In this document: positions 17,026 through 24,934 of the stretch, piece by piece
Numbering within the stretch: the first letter of the stretch is position 1
How the letters are laid out: every line of letters begins with the position of its first letter
Origin: Bradyrhizobium sediminis
Lineage (GTDB): Bacteria > Pseudomonadota > Alphaproteobacteria > Rhizobiales > Xanthobacteraceae
Length of the DNA stretch: 64,000 nucleotides
Direction of reading: 5' to 3'
NCBI RefSeq assembly: GCF_018736085.1
Contig: NZ_CP076134.1
Span: 4,040,501 to 4,104,500 of the forward strand
Program-made: the position numbers and the translations under genes
Notes under the pieces: generated by a model
Told to the model about the DNA's origin: nothing
Databases searched by the model: none
The model's input: only the letters and a program-made list of their open reading frames with translations

Positions 17026-19770
17026 CTAATTGGCCGCCGCCAACTGACGTTGTTCGGGATCGGCGGAGCCGGCCTGCGCGATCAGCCGTTTCAGTTCCGG
17101 AATGCATGAGCCGCAATTGGTGCCGGCCTTCAGCTTGGCGCCGATCTCGGCGGCGGTGCGCGCCCCGCCAGCGATGCTGTCGCAGATCGTGGTGCGGCCG
17201 ACGCCGAAGCAGGCGCAAACGATCGGTCCGGCGCTGGCCAGCCCGTCGGTCGATTTGCCCGACAGCAGCATGCGGCGCTGCTCGTCGTCGAGTCTGTCGG
17301 CCGCGAACAGCTGCTTGACGACGTTCCAGTCGCCGGCGTCCTGCGCCGGCCCGATGAACAGGCAGGCTTCGATACGGTCGGCGGCAAAGCACGCGGCGCG
17401 GTAAACGCCGCCGCCGAAATCCTTGTATTCGGCGAGATCGTCGCCGGCCACCGACTTCAGCCAGGACTGCCATCCCCTGAGATCGGCATTGTCGGCGAGC
17501 AGATAGCCGTAGCCGCCGGGCACCGCCACCCGCGCCCACCAGGCATGATCGGGCAACGCGAGCGGCGTCCGCGACAGCGCAAAGCCCCGGAATACATATT
17601 CGTAAGGCGCGATCGACGCCGGCGTTGCCTTGTTCTCGGGCTGGCCGGAGAATGGATCGGTGAACGGCGCCACCAGCGCGCCGACGCGCGAGCCGGTCGC
17701 GGTCGCCTCGCTCCAGTGGATCGGCGCGAACAGCATGCCGCGCTGCTGCCGTTCGCTGACGACGACCTTGAGTGTGCATTGCCCGTGATCGGTGGTGACG
17801 CGTGCGAAGCTGCCGTCGGTCACGCCGAATTTCAGCGCGTCGTCGGGATGAACCTCGACGAACGGCTCCGGCAGATGCTGGCCCAGCCGCGGACTGAGGC
17901 CGCTGCGGGTCATGGTGTGCCATTGATCCCTGATGCGGCCGGTATTCAGCCGCAGCGGCCGGCCGGCGGTGGTCTCCGTGCGCAGCGCGGGGATCTCCGG
18001 CGCAATGAAACGCGCCTTGAAGTCGCTTGAGAAGAAGCCGCCATTGGCAAAAAAGCGCGGCTGTGGCTGGCTGTTGTCCAGGCGCGTCGGCCACTGCACC
18101 GGCGCCAGCGCATCGAAGGCTTGGTCCGACAGCGACTGCAAGGCGCCGATGTCGAAATCGCGGCCGCCATTGTTCTCGAACGCCGACAGTGCGGCGTGCT
18201 CGCGGAAAACGTCGGCAGCGGAATTGAAATCGAACGCCGCGCCGAAGCCGAGCCGTTTCGCCACTTCGCTGAGGATCCACCAGTCCGGCCTGGCCTCGCC
18301 CGCCGGAGCGAGGAAGGCGCGCTGCCGCGAGATCCGGCGTTCCGAATTGGTCACCGTTCCGGACTTCTCGCCCCAGGCCTGCGCCGGCAGCAGCACATGC
18401 GCTCCGGCGTTCACGGTGTCGTTGGAACGCACATTCTCCGAAACCACGAACAGCTCGAGTTTCTTCAGCGCGGCGCGGGCGGCGTCGGCGTCCGGCAACG
18501 ACACCGCCGGATTGGTGCCGATCACCCACAGCGCCTTGATCTCGCCGCGCGCGATCGCCTCGAACATCTGGACCGCCTTCAGTCCCTCATGGGTGGCGAT
18601 GCGCGGGGCTTTCCAGAACCGGCGCACGCGGTCGATGTCGGGCGGCGAAAAGCCCATATGGGCGGCGAGCTGGTTGGCGAGCCCGCCGACCTCGCGGCCG
18701 CCCATCGCATTGGGTTGCCCGGTCAGCGAGAACGGCGACGCGCCCGGCTTGCCGATCCGTCCCGTCGCGAGATGGCAGTTGATGATGGCATTGACCTTGT
18801 CGGTGCCCTGCGCCGACTGGTTGACGCCCTGCGAGTACAGCGTCACCACGCGCGGGGTCGCGGCGAAGATCCGGAAGAAATCCGCCACATCCTGTTCGGA
18901 AAGCCCGGTCGCCAGGGCCGTCGCGCCGACGCTGCCGGCGATGCTGCGTGCCCGCGCCAGCGCCTCGTCGAAACCGCTGGTGTATCGTTCCATGTAATCT
19001 GAATCGAGCGCGCCGCTGTCGGCAAGATGCACCAGCAGGCCGGAGAACAGCGCCGTGTCGGTGCCGGGCTTCAGGCCCAGAAACAGCTCGGCATCGCCGG
19101 CCGTATCGGTCCGCCGCGGGTCGATCACGACCATGCGGGCGCCGCGCTTCTGCTTGTTGGCGAGCATGCGCTGGTACAGAACCGGATGGCACCATGCCGC
19201 GTTGGAGCCGACCAGCACCAGGAGGTCGGCCTGTTCGAGATCCTCATAGCAGCCGGGCACGGTATCGGCCCCGAACGCGCGGCGGTGACCGGCGACCGAG
19301 GAGGACATGCACAGCCGCGAATTGGTATCGACATTGGCGCTGCCGATGAATCCCTTCATCAGCTTGTTGGCGACGTAGTAATCCTCGGTCAGGAGCTGCC
19401 CGGAAAGATAGAACGCGACAGCGCCGGGTCCATCGCGCTTGACGATGTGCGCGAAACGATTCGCGACATGGTCGAGCGCGTCGCTCCAGGCCACCTGCTC
19501 CATGGTGCCCTTGCTGCAGCGGATCATCGGATAGAGCAGCCGGTCTTCGAGCCCGAGGGTTTCGCCGAGCGCCGAGCCTTTCGAGCACAGCCGGCCGAAA
19601 TTGGCGGGATGTTCGGGATCGCCCGAGATCGCCGCACCGCCGCGGCCATCGGGCGTCGCCAGCACGCCGCAGCCGACGCCGCAATAGGCGCAGGTGGTGC
19701 TGATAGCGCCAACGGGTCCGCGCGGAGCGCGGCCCGATGATAAACTCAGTGTGGGATCGACGGCCGTCAT
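17026..19770 (-). CDS. nasC: assimilatory nitrate reductase catalytic subunit (NasC/NasA type)
   Basis: A 914-residue molybdopterin oxidoreductase that reduces nitrate to nitrite in the cytoplasm. The N-terminal [4Fe-4S] ligands are Cys27, Cys30, Cys34 and Cys62 (CAYCGVGCG, LCSKG). The molybdopterin-binding core and dinucleotide-binding domain follow (VKVVSERQQRGMLFAPIHWSE-like region), and a C-terminal BFD-like [2Fe-2S] domain carries CACFGVGRTT and CGSCIPEL. No Tat signal is present, as expected for an assimilatory enzyme. The start is taken as ATG 19770, 13 bp after the flavoprotein stop; an upstream in-frame start at 19803 would overlap it. In Bradyrhizobium the same order, globin, Flp, NasC, forms a nitrate-assimilation and NO-detoxification unit. 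Confidence 0.92.
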   Translation of the reverse strand: MTAVDPTLSLSSGRAPRGPVGAISTTCAYCGVGCGVLATPDGRGGAAISGDPEHPANFGRLCSKGSALGETLGLEDRLLYPMIRCSKGTMEQVAWSDALDHVANRFAHIVKRDGPGAVAFYLSGQLLTEDYYVANKLMKGFIGSANVDTNSRLCMSSSVAGHRRAFGADTVPGCYEDLEQADLLVLVGSNAAWCHPVLYQRMLANKQKRGARMVVIDPRRTDTAGDAELFLGLKPGTDTALFSGLLVHLADSGALDSDYMERYTSGFDEALARARSIAGSVGATALATGLSEQDVADFFRIFAATPRVVTLYSQGVNQSAQGTDKVNAIINCHLATGRIGKPGASPFSLTGQPNAMGGREVGGLANQLAAHMGFSPPDIDRVRRFWKAPRIATHEGLKAVQMFEAIARGEIKALWVIGTNPAVSLPDADAARAALKKLELFVVSENVRSNDTVNAGAHVLLPAQAWGEKSGTVTNSERRISRQRAFLAPAGEARPDWWILSEVAKRLGFGAAFDFNSAADVFREHAALSAFENNGGRDFDIGALQSLSDQAFDALAPVQWPTRLDNSQPQPRFFANGGFFSSDFKARFIAPEIPALRTETTAGRPLRLNTGRIRDQWHTMTRSGLSPRLGQHLPEPFVEVHPDDALKFGVTDGSFARVTTDHGQCTLKVVVSERQQRGMLFAPIHWSEATATGSRVGALVAPFTDPFSGQPENKATPASIAPYEYVFRGFALSRTPLALPDHAWWARVAVPGGYGYLLADNADLRGWQSWLKSVAGDDLAEYKDFGGGVYRAACFAADRIEACLFIGPAQDAGDWNVVKQLFAADRLDDEQRRMLLSGKSTDGLASAGPIVCACFGVGRTTICDSIAGGARTAAEIGAKLKAGTNCGSCIPELKRLIAQAGSADPEQRQLAAAN

Positions 19771-19783
19771 GTCAGCAACCGGG

Positions 19784-21001
19784 TCACGCCGCCTCCGAGG
19801 CAAGCGCCAGCGAGCGCCCGAACATCATGTCGGCACGGATGCCCGCGATGGGTTTGCGGTCCCGGATCAGTTCGAGATACCAGAGCGCATCTCCGACGTC
19901 GCCGACCAGCACCGCGCCGGTGAGCCGGCCCGCCGAGATCACCAGCTTCTTGTAGGTGCCGCGCCTGAGGTCCTTGAGCACGATGGCTTCGCTGCCGTCG
20001 GCGCCCATGAAATCGCCGGCCGAGAACACGCTGACGCCGGAGACCTTGAGGTTGGTAGCCACCACGCTGCCGTGATAGCTGGCCGCCCGGCCCGCAAGAT
20101 GCTGCGCCAGCACGCGGGCCTGCTCGTAGGCCGGCTCGACCAGGCCATAGCAAATGCCACGATGCTCGGCGCATTCGCCGATCGCGAACACATCCGCCGC
20201 GCCGGTCTGCAGATGATCGTCGACGACGACGCCGCGATTGACCGATATGCCGGCGTCCTTCGCCAGCGCAACGTTCGGCCGGATACCGGCCGCGAAGATC
20301 ACCGCGTCGGCATCGATCCGGCGGCCGTCCGCCAGTTCGACGCCCTCGACCTGGGTCTCGCCGTGGATACGCGCGGTACTGGCATTGAGCAGGATCTCGA
20401 TGCCTTTGCGCTCGACCAGCGACTTCAATAATTCCGCCGCCGGCGCATCGAGCTGGCGCTCCATCAGCCGATCCATCAGATGAACCAGGGTCACCGGGGC
20501 GCCGGCCTTGGCGAGGCCGTAGGCCGCCTCGAGTCCGAGCAATCCGCCGCCGACCACGACGACGCGTTTCCTGCGGGCCGCCAGCGTCAGCAACAGATCG
20601 ACGTCGCGGCTGTCGCGAAAGGTATGGACGCCGGCGAGTGCGGCGCCGGGCACGTTGAGCCGCAGCGGCGTCGAGCCGGTGGCGAGCACCAGCTTCGAAA
20701 ACGCGATACTCTCGTCGCCCGCGATCTTGAGTTCGCGGCGGCCGACGTCGATCCCGGTGGCGACGCAGCCATATTGCAGGGTGACGCCGCGGTTGCGCCA
20801 CCACGAAGCCGGCCGGAGCTCGATGTCGTGTGAGGCGATCTCGCCCGCGAGCACCGACGACAGCAGCACGCGGTTATAGGCGAGCCGCGGCTCGTCGCCG
20901 ATCACGGCAATGGCGTAACGTCCGAGTGCGGCCTTCGCCAGTTCGTCGACCAGACGCGCGGCGGCCATTCCATTGCCGACGATGACCAGCGGTTCGCTCA
21001 C
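19784..21001 (-). CDS. flp: NAD(P)H:FAD oxidoreductase (Flp type), nitrate reductase partner
   Basis: A 405-residue two-dinucleotide-binding flavoprotein: FAD motif VIVGNGMAAARL at the start, NAD(P) motif VVVVGGGLLGLEAA near residue 150, and the second FAD motif ADVFAIGECAEH near residue 285. It resembles the N-terminal flavin part of NirB and the NasB reductases, and corresponds in position to Bradyrhizobium Flp, which passes electrons from NAD(P)H to NasC and the globin. GTG at 21001 is the start, with AAGGA 6 nt upstream. It lies 9 bp from the globin and 13 bp from nasC, so this is one operon. A ferredoxin reductase role elsewhere is possible but less likely. Confidence 0.88.
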   Translation of the reverse strand: MSEPLVIVGNGMAAARLVDELAKAALGRYAIAVIGDEPRLAYNRVLLSSVLAGEIASHDIELRPASWWRNRGVTLQYGCVATGIDVGRRELKIAGDESIAFSKLVLATGSTPLRLNVPGAALAGVHTFRDSRDVDLLLTLAARRKRVVVVGGGLLGLEAAYGLAKAGAPVTLVHLMDRLMERQLDAPAAELLKSLVERKGIEILLNASTARIHGETQVEGVELADGRRIDADAVIFAAGIRPNVALAKDAGISVNRGVVVDDHLQTGAADVFAIGECAEHRGICYGLVEPAYEQARVLAQHLAGRAASYHGSVVATNLKVSGVSVFSAGDFMGADGSEAIVLKDLRRGTYKKLVISAGRLTGAVLVGDVGDALWYLELIRDRKPIAGIRADMMFGRSLALASEAA

Positions 21002-21010
21002 GAGATATCC

Positions 21011-21436
21011 TTACTCGGCGGCTTGGGCGCTGCCGTAGGCTTCCGAGATCATGTAACCGGACAGCGTCCCGTAGGCCGCGGTCCATGCATCGGCGACTTC
21101 AGGCGTCCACGCGGCGCCGAGTCCCTTTTCCAGCGTCCACAGCAGGGCGGCGCCGACCACGGGATAGTGCTCCGCCCTGGCGCCGTAGCCGACATGGCAT
21201 TTGGCGAGAGCGCTCGCGGCCGGCAAGATCGACTGCAGATTGCCGAGGCCGTTCACGACGGCGGCCAGCATCATCATCAGCTTCTTGCGCTGCTCGGTCA
21301 TATCGGCGGGAAACATCGCCTTCACTGCCGGCGCGATCTCGAACAGGCGGTCGTAGAACAACACCGCCGCCTGCTCCGATATCGGGACTACCTTGGCGAA
21401 ACTCTCCTGGACCAGCCTGATTTGCGTCGAATTCAT
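21011..21436 (-). CDS. bjgb: single-domain haemoglobin (Bjgb type)
   Basis: This 141-residue globin resembles the haem domain of flavohaemoglobins but lacks the reductase. The proximal histidine is His81 in AKCHVGYGA and the distal B10 tyrosine is Tyr28 in FYDRLF; Glu or Lys partners follow in EHYPVVGAALL. Such globins bind NO and oxygen and protect the cytoplasm from NO made during nitrate and nitrite metabolism, taking electrons from the adjacent flavoprotein. The start is ATG 21436, with GAGGAG upstream; the frame extends 18 codons further but without a good site. It is encoded between nrtABC and flp-nasC on the same strand. Confidence 0.9.
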   Translation of the reverse strand: MNSTQIRLVQESFAKVVPISEQAAVLFYDRLFEIAPAVKAMFPADMTEQRKKLMMMLAAVVNGLGNLQSILPAASALAKCHVGYGARAEHYPVVGAALLWTLEKGLGAAWTPEVADAWTAAYGTLSGYMISEAYGSAQAAE

Positions 21437-21525
21437 CTCAGCTCTCCTCGCGTGTTGAAACAGAGCCTGTTGGTCGCGAACGGGTAACATTGGTTCAACG
21501 TCATGATGTCGGAGCCGTTAAGCGC

Positions 21526-22317
21526 TTACGCCGCCTCGACAAACCGATGCCGCTCGTAGAGGAATTCAAGCACGCGCTGCCGGCATTTCAGGTAGCCGGC
21601 ATTGGTGGCGAGCTCGAGCCGCTTGCGCGGCCGCGCCAGCGGCACCTCGAGCACCTCGCCGATCCGCGCGCTCGGCCCGTTGGTCATCATCACGATGCGG
21701 TCCGACAGCAGCACCGCCTCGTCGACATCGTGCGTGATCATCAGGATGGTGTTGCCGAGCTTCTGGTGCAGCGCCATCACCGAATCCTGCAGATGCGCGC
21801 GGGTCAGCGCGTCGAGCGCGCCGAACGGCTCGTCGAGCAGCAGCACCTTCGGCTCCATCGCCAGCGCCCGCGCGATGCCGACGCGCTGCTTCATGCCGCC
21901 GGAAATTTCCGCAGGCCGCTTGTCCCTGGCGTGCGTCATCTGCACCAGGTTGAGATTGTGCATGGTCCAGGCGTCGCGCTCCTCGCGGGTCTTGCTCGAT
22001 GCGAACACCTTGTCGACGCCGAGCCTCACGTTTTCATAGACCGTGAGCCAGGGCAGCAGGCTGTGGTTCTGGAACACCACCGCGCGATCCGGACCCGGCG
22101 AGTTGACCTCGCGGTTTTCCAAGAGCACGCCGCCCATCGTGGCCGAGGTCAGGCCTGCCACGATGTTGAGCAGGGTCGACTTGCCGCAGCCGGAATGTCC
22201 GATGATCGAGACGTATTCGCCCTTGTCGATCGTCAGGCTGATGTCCTTCAGCACCTCGGTCGAGGAGTTGCCGCGGGTGAAGACCTTGTCGATGTGATCG
22301 AGCTTCAGATAGGTCAT
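21526..22317 (-). CDS. nrtC: nitrate ABC transporter ATP-binding protein
   Basis: This 263-residue ATPase is of the nitrate/sulfonate/taurine family, with Walker [11 protein letters not shown] at about residue 40, signature ISGGMKQRVGIARAL, Walker B VLLLDEPFGALDALTR and switch His in LMITHDVDEAV. The N-terminus LKLDHIDKVFTRG matches NrtC/NrtD subunits. It is the stand-alone ATPase form, without the extra binding-protein-like domain found in cyanobacterial NrtC. It energises NrtB in the inner membrane. The gene follows nrtB by 11 bp and precedes the globin by 89 bp. An unrelated open frame that runs on through nrtB is not part of it. Confidence 0.92.
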   Translation of the reverse strand: MTYLKLDHIDKVFTRGNSSTEVLKDISLTIDKGEYVSIIGHSGCGKSTLLNIVAGLTSATMGGVLLENREVNSPGPDRAVVFQNHSLLPWLTVYENVRLGVDKVFASSKTREERDAWTMHNLNLVQMTHARDKRPAEISGGMKQRVGIARALAMEPKVLLLDEPFGALDALTRAHLQDSVMALHQKLGNTILMITHDVDEAVLLSDRIVMMTNGPSARIGEVLEVPLARPRKRLELATNAGYLKCRQRVLEFLYERHRFVEAA

Positions 22318-22328
22318 GACGGTTCCCT

Positions 22329-23240
22329 TCAGTTCAGCGCGGTGCCGCGGGTCACGATCTTCGCCAGTCCCGCGATCATGCGGTCGAGCACGAAGCCGAT
22401 GATGCCGACGTAGAACAGCGCCAGGACGATTTCGCTGATGTGCGAGGAATTCCACGCATCCCAGATGAAGAAGCCGATACCGACGCCGCCGATCAGCATC
22501 TCCGCCGCCACGATGGCGAGCCAGGACAGGCCGATGCCGATGCGCAGGCCGGTGAAGATGTAGGGCGCCGCCGCCGGGATCATGATCTTCCAGAAGAACT
22601 CCAGCGGGTTGAGCTGAACCACGGCTGCGACGTTGCGGTAGTCCTGCGGGATGTTGCGGATGCCGACCGCGGTGTTGATGATGATCGGCCAGATCGAGGT
22701 GATGAAGATCACGAAGATCGCCGAGGGCTGGCCGTCGCGGAATGCCGCCAGCGACAGCGGCAGCCAGGCCAGCGGCGGAATGGTGCGAAGCACCTGGAAG
22801 ATCGGGTCGAGCCCGCGCATCGCCCAGACTGATTGTCCGACCAGCGTGCCGAGCGCGATGCCGGCGACCGCCGCCAGCGAATAGCCGAGCGCGACGCGCT
22901 GCAGGCTGGCGGAGAGATGCCAGAACAGTCCCTTGTCGATGCCGCCGCGATCGAAGAACGGATCGAAGATCAGTTCCTTGGTTTCCTTGAACACCCGCGA
23001 CGGCGGCGGCAGGGTCGAGCCGGCGCGCCGGCAGACCAGTTCCCAGAACAGCATTCCGAGCGCCAGCACAATCAACGGCGGCACCACGCGCACCGCGGTC
23101 TCCTTCGCCATCTTGATGTATTTCTCGGCGCGCGGCGGCTGCTTCGGCGTCATCGCGACGACCGGCGCCGCGGCGACCGGCGCCGCGGTAACCGGAATTG
23201 CCGCGGCATCGGGTTCGGTTTTCATGGCATGCATATTCAT
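22329..23240 (-). CDS. nrtB: nitrate ABC transporter permease
   Basis: This 303-residue inner-membrane permease is of the NrtB/SsuC type. A 60-residue Ala/Pro-rich cytoplasmic N-terminus precedes six or so helices. The BPD permease loop appears as the ADQ-like EAA region LAAFRDGQPSAIFVIFITS, with IIINTAVGIRNIPQDYRNVA after it, a NrtB-specific stretch. It forms the nitrate channel with NrtC and receives substrate from NrtA. It sits 11 bp upstream of nrtC and 60 bp downstream of nrtA, with a strong hairpin in the latter gap. Confidence 0.92.
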   Translation of the reverse strand: MNMHAMKTEPDAAAIPVTAAPVAAAPVVAMTPKQPPRAEKYIKMAKETAVRVVPPLIVLALGMLFWELVCRRAGSTLPPPSRVFKETKELIFDPFFDRGGIDKGLFWHLSASLQRVALGYSLAAVAGIALGTLVGQSVWAMRGLDPIFQVLRTIPPLAWLPLSLAAFRDGQPSAIFVIFITSIWPIIINTAVGIRNIPQDYRNVAAVVQLNPLEFFWKIMIPAAAPYIFTGLRIGIGLSWLAIVAAEMLIGGVGIGFFIWDAWNSSHISEIVLALFYVGIIGFVLDRMIAGLAKIVTRGTALN

Positions 23241-23267
23241 CGGGAGTGTGTCTCCGTGTTCGATGGG

Positions 23268-23293
23268 CGGGCCGCACGCAGGCGTGCGGCCCG
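23268..23293 (-). promoter_or_regulatory. nrtA-nrtB intergenic hairpin
   Basis: A perfect 12-bp inverted repeat (CGGGCCGCACGC and its complement) with a 2-nt loop lies directly after the nrtA stop, before nrtB. No U-tract follows. It probably stabilises the nrtA message or partly terminates transcription, as inferred for the comparable hairpin after urtA. Confidence 0.7.
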
Positions 23294-23300
23294 GTTTGGA

Positions 23301-24617
23301 TCAGACGTCAGCACGCTTGATGGACAGCGACTTCAGGTAGGCCGCCGGATTCTCCGGATCGAACACCTTGCCGTCGAAGAAGGTTTCCTTGCCGCGGGAC
23401 TTCGAGGCCGGGATATCGGAGGCGGCAACGCCGAGCGCCTTGGCGGCATCGCGCCAGATATCCTCGCGGTTGACCTTGGCGATCAGCGCCCTGGAATCGA
23501 ACCCGGGTTCGAATTTGCCCCAGCGGATATCCTCGGTCATGAACCAGAGGTCGTGGCTCTGGAATGGATAGGAGGCGAAGTCGCGCCAGTACTTCATGAT
23601 GTGCGGGCTGTTCTCGACCACCTTGCCGGTGCCGTAGTCGAACTTGCCCTTGGCGCGATCGAGAATGTCCTCGACCGGGCAGTTGATCCACTGCCGCTTG
23701 CCCATGATGGTCGCGAGTTCTTCCTTGTTCTCGGCCTTGTCGGCCCACTGCTGGGCTTCCTGGACCGCCATGGTGATGGCCTGCGCAGCCTTCGGATTCT
23801 TGTCGACCCAGGCGGCGCGCATGGCGAAGGATTTCTCCGGGTGCTTGCTCCAGATTTCGCCGGTGTTGACCGCGGTGTAGCCGATGCCCTGATGCACGAG
23901 CTGGCCTGGCCATGGCTCGCCGACGCAGAAGCAGTCCATGGTGCCGACCTTCATGTTGGCGACCATCTGCGGCGGCGGGACCGTAATGGTTTCAATGTCC
24001 TTGTCGGGGTCGATGCCGCCGGCGGCGAGCCAGTAGCGCAGCCACAGATCGTGGGTGCCGCCCGGGAATGTCATCGCCGCCTTGATCGACTTGCCGGCGG
24101 CTTTCTTCTTCTCCAGCGCTTCCTTGAACGACTTGACGTCGATGCCAACCTTGAGGTCGGCATATTCCTTGGAGACCGAAATGCACTGCGCATCGAGATT
24201 GAGCCGCGCCAGGATGTACATCGGCGTCGGCTGATTGTTCTGCGTCACCTTGCCGGCGGAAATCAGGTACGGCATCGGGGTCAGGATATGCGCGCCGTCG
24301 ATGCCGTTGCCTTCCGAGCCGAGCACGAGGTTGTCGCGCGTCGTGCCCCAGGAGGCCTGCTTCTGCACTTCGACATCGGGCATGCCGTGTTTGGCGAAGT
24401 AGCCCTTGTCCTTGGCGACGAACAGCGGACCGGCATCGCTGAGCGCGATGAAGCCGAGCTTGGCGCCCTTCACTTCCGGACCCGCACCTTGCGCGAAGGC
24501 GCCGGCGGGGAAATTCAGCCTGGCGGCGGCGAGCAGCGCTGCCGATCCAGCGGTGGCCTTGAGGATCTGACGGCGGCTGAGGCCGTTGCGGGAGGTCTGG
24601 TCAATGCGCTTCGTCAT
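23301..24617 (-). CDS. nrtA: nitrate ABC transporter substrate-binding protein
   Basis: This 438-residue protein is the nitrate-binding component of the NrtA/CmpA family. The N-terminus has SRRQILKATAGSAALLAAA, a Tat-type twin-arginine signal, followed by the mature region KLGFIALSDAGPLFVAKDKGYFAKHG typical of NrtA. Other family segments are GIDGAHILTPMPYL, KVGTMDCFCVGEPWP and WINCPVEDILDRAKGKF. The ATG at 24617 is chosen because the Tat motif begins 14 codons later; the open frame extends 33 more codons without family similarity. First gene of nrtABC, it is preceded by a 150-nt leader and a candidate sigma-54 promoter. Confidence 0.93.
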   Translation of the reverse strand: MTKRIDQTSRNGLSRRQILKATAGSAALLAAARLNFPAGAFAQGAGPEVKGAKLGFIALSDAGPLFVAKDKGYFAKHGMPDVEVQKQASWGTTRDNLVLGSEGNGIDGAHILTPMPYLISAGKVTQNNQPTPMYILARLNLDAQCISVSKEYADLKVGIDVKSFKEALEKKKAAGKSIKAAMTFPGGTHDLWLRYWLAAGGIDPDKDIETITVPPPQMVANMKVGTMDCFCVGEPWPGQLVHQGIGYTAVNTGEIWSKHPEKSFAMRAAWVDKNPKAAQAITMAVQEAQQWADKAENKEELATIMGKRQWINCPVEDILDRAKGKFDYGTGKVVENSPHIMKYWRDFASYPFQSHDLWFMTEDIRWGKFEPGFDSRALIAKVNREDIWRDAAKALGVAASDIPASKSRGKETFFDGKVFDPENPAAYLKSLSIKRADV

Positions 24618-24768
24618 GGGTGCAGGCGTCCTTTGTGAGTATGGCCGTCCGTCCGGTGTCACCGCGCTGAGCGCATAGAGGCACGCTCTGGGGAGGCCCC
24701 AGTCCGGCGGTGTCACAATTCGGATGATTGATCTCGAGGGACGGCTTCAATGGCGTCGGCACAAGCTA

Positions 24769-24785
24769 TTCAAGCTTCGTGCCAA
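24769..24785 (-). promoter_or_regulatory. candidate sigma-54 (-24/-12) promoter of nrtABC
   Basis: The minus strand reads TTGGCACGAAGCTTGAA, matching TGGCACG-N4-TTGCA in the -24 element, with the GG-to-GA spacing of exactly 10 bp; the -12 GC is GA here. Upstream lies an unusually AT-rich stretch (about 24798-24845) suited to activator binding or DNA bending. The 150-nt leader to nrtA includes CTGGGG-CCT-CCCCAG and a repeated GTGACACCG element. This gap, 24618-24934, contains no gene. NtrC-dependent control is inferred. Confidence 0.5.
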
Positions 24786-24880
24786 GCGGCAGAACAACAA
24801 AAAACGTATATTTTTTAGATAGTTACTGAAATTGCATAATTTATGTGCATGCCCAATATTGCATCCGAAATTTGCGTATG

Positions 24881-24913
24881 GCTCATTTCTTGTGCGACGC
24901 ACAAGAAATGAGC
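24881..24913 (-). terminator. perfect 15-bp inverted repeat after the dioxygenase gene
   Basis: The arms GCTCATTTCTTGTGC and GCACAAGAAATGAGC are perfect complements around a 3-nt loop, 22 bp beyond the stop of the dioxygenase. There is no run of T after it on the minus strand, so it is either a hairpin that ends or protects the message, or an operator upstream of the nrt promoter. It is moderately AT-rich, unlike most local hairpins. Confidence 0.55.
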
Positions 24914-24934
24914 AGTCGCTTCAGCAACTGTTTT

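Noticed and set aside
16007..18529. 840-codon minus-strand open frame across the response regulator and nitrate reductase
   Set aside because: It is a GC-rich shadow: it is antisense to the regulator gene and out of frame within the nitrate reductase gene, with Arg/Gly-rich composition and no family motif.
21526..23277. 583-codon frame suggesting an NrtB-NrtC fusion
   Set aside because: The upstream part is out of frame with the true permease and lacks its motifs; the ATPase has its own ATG at 22317.
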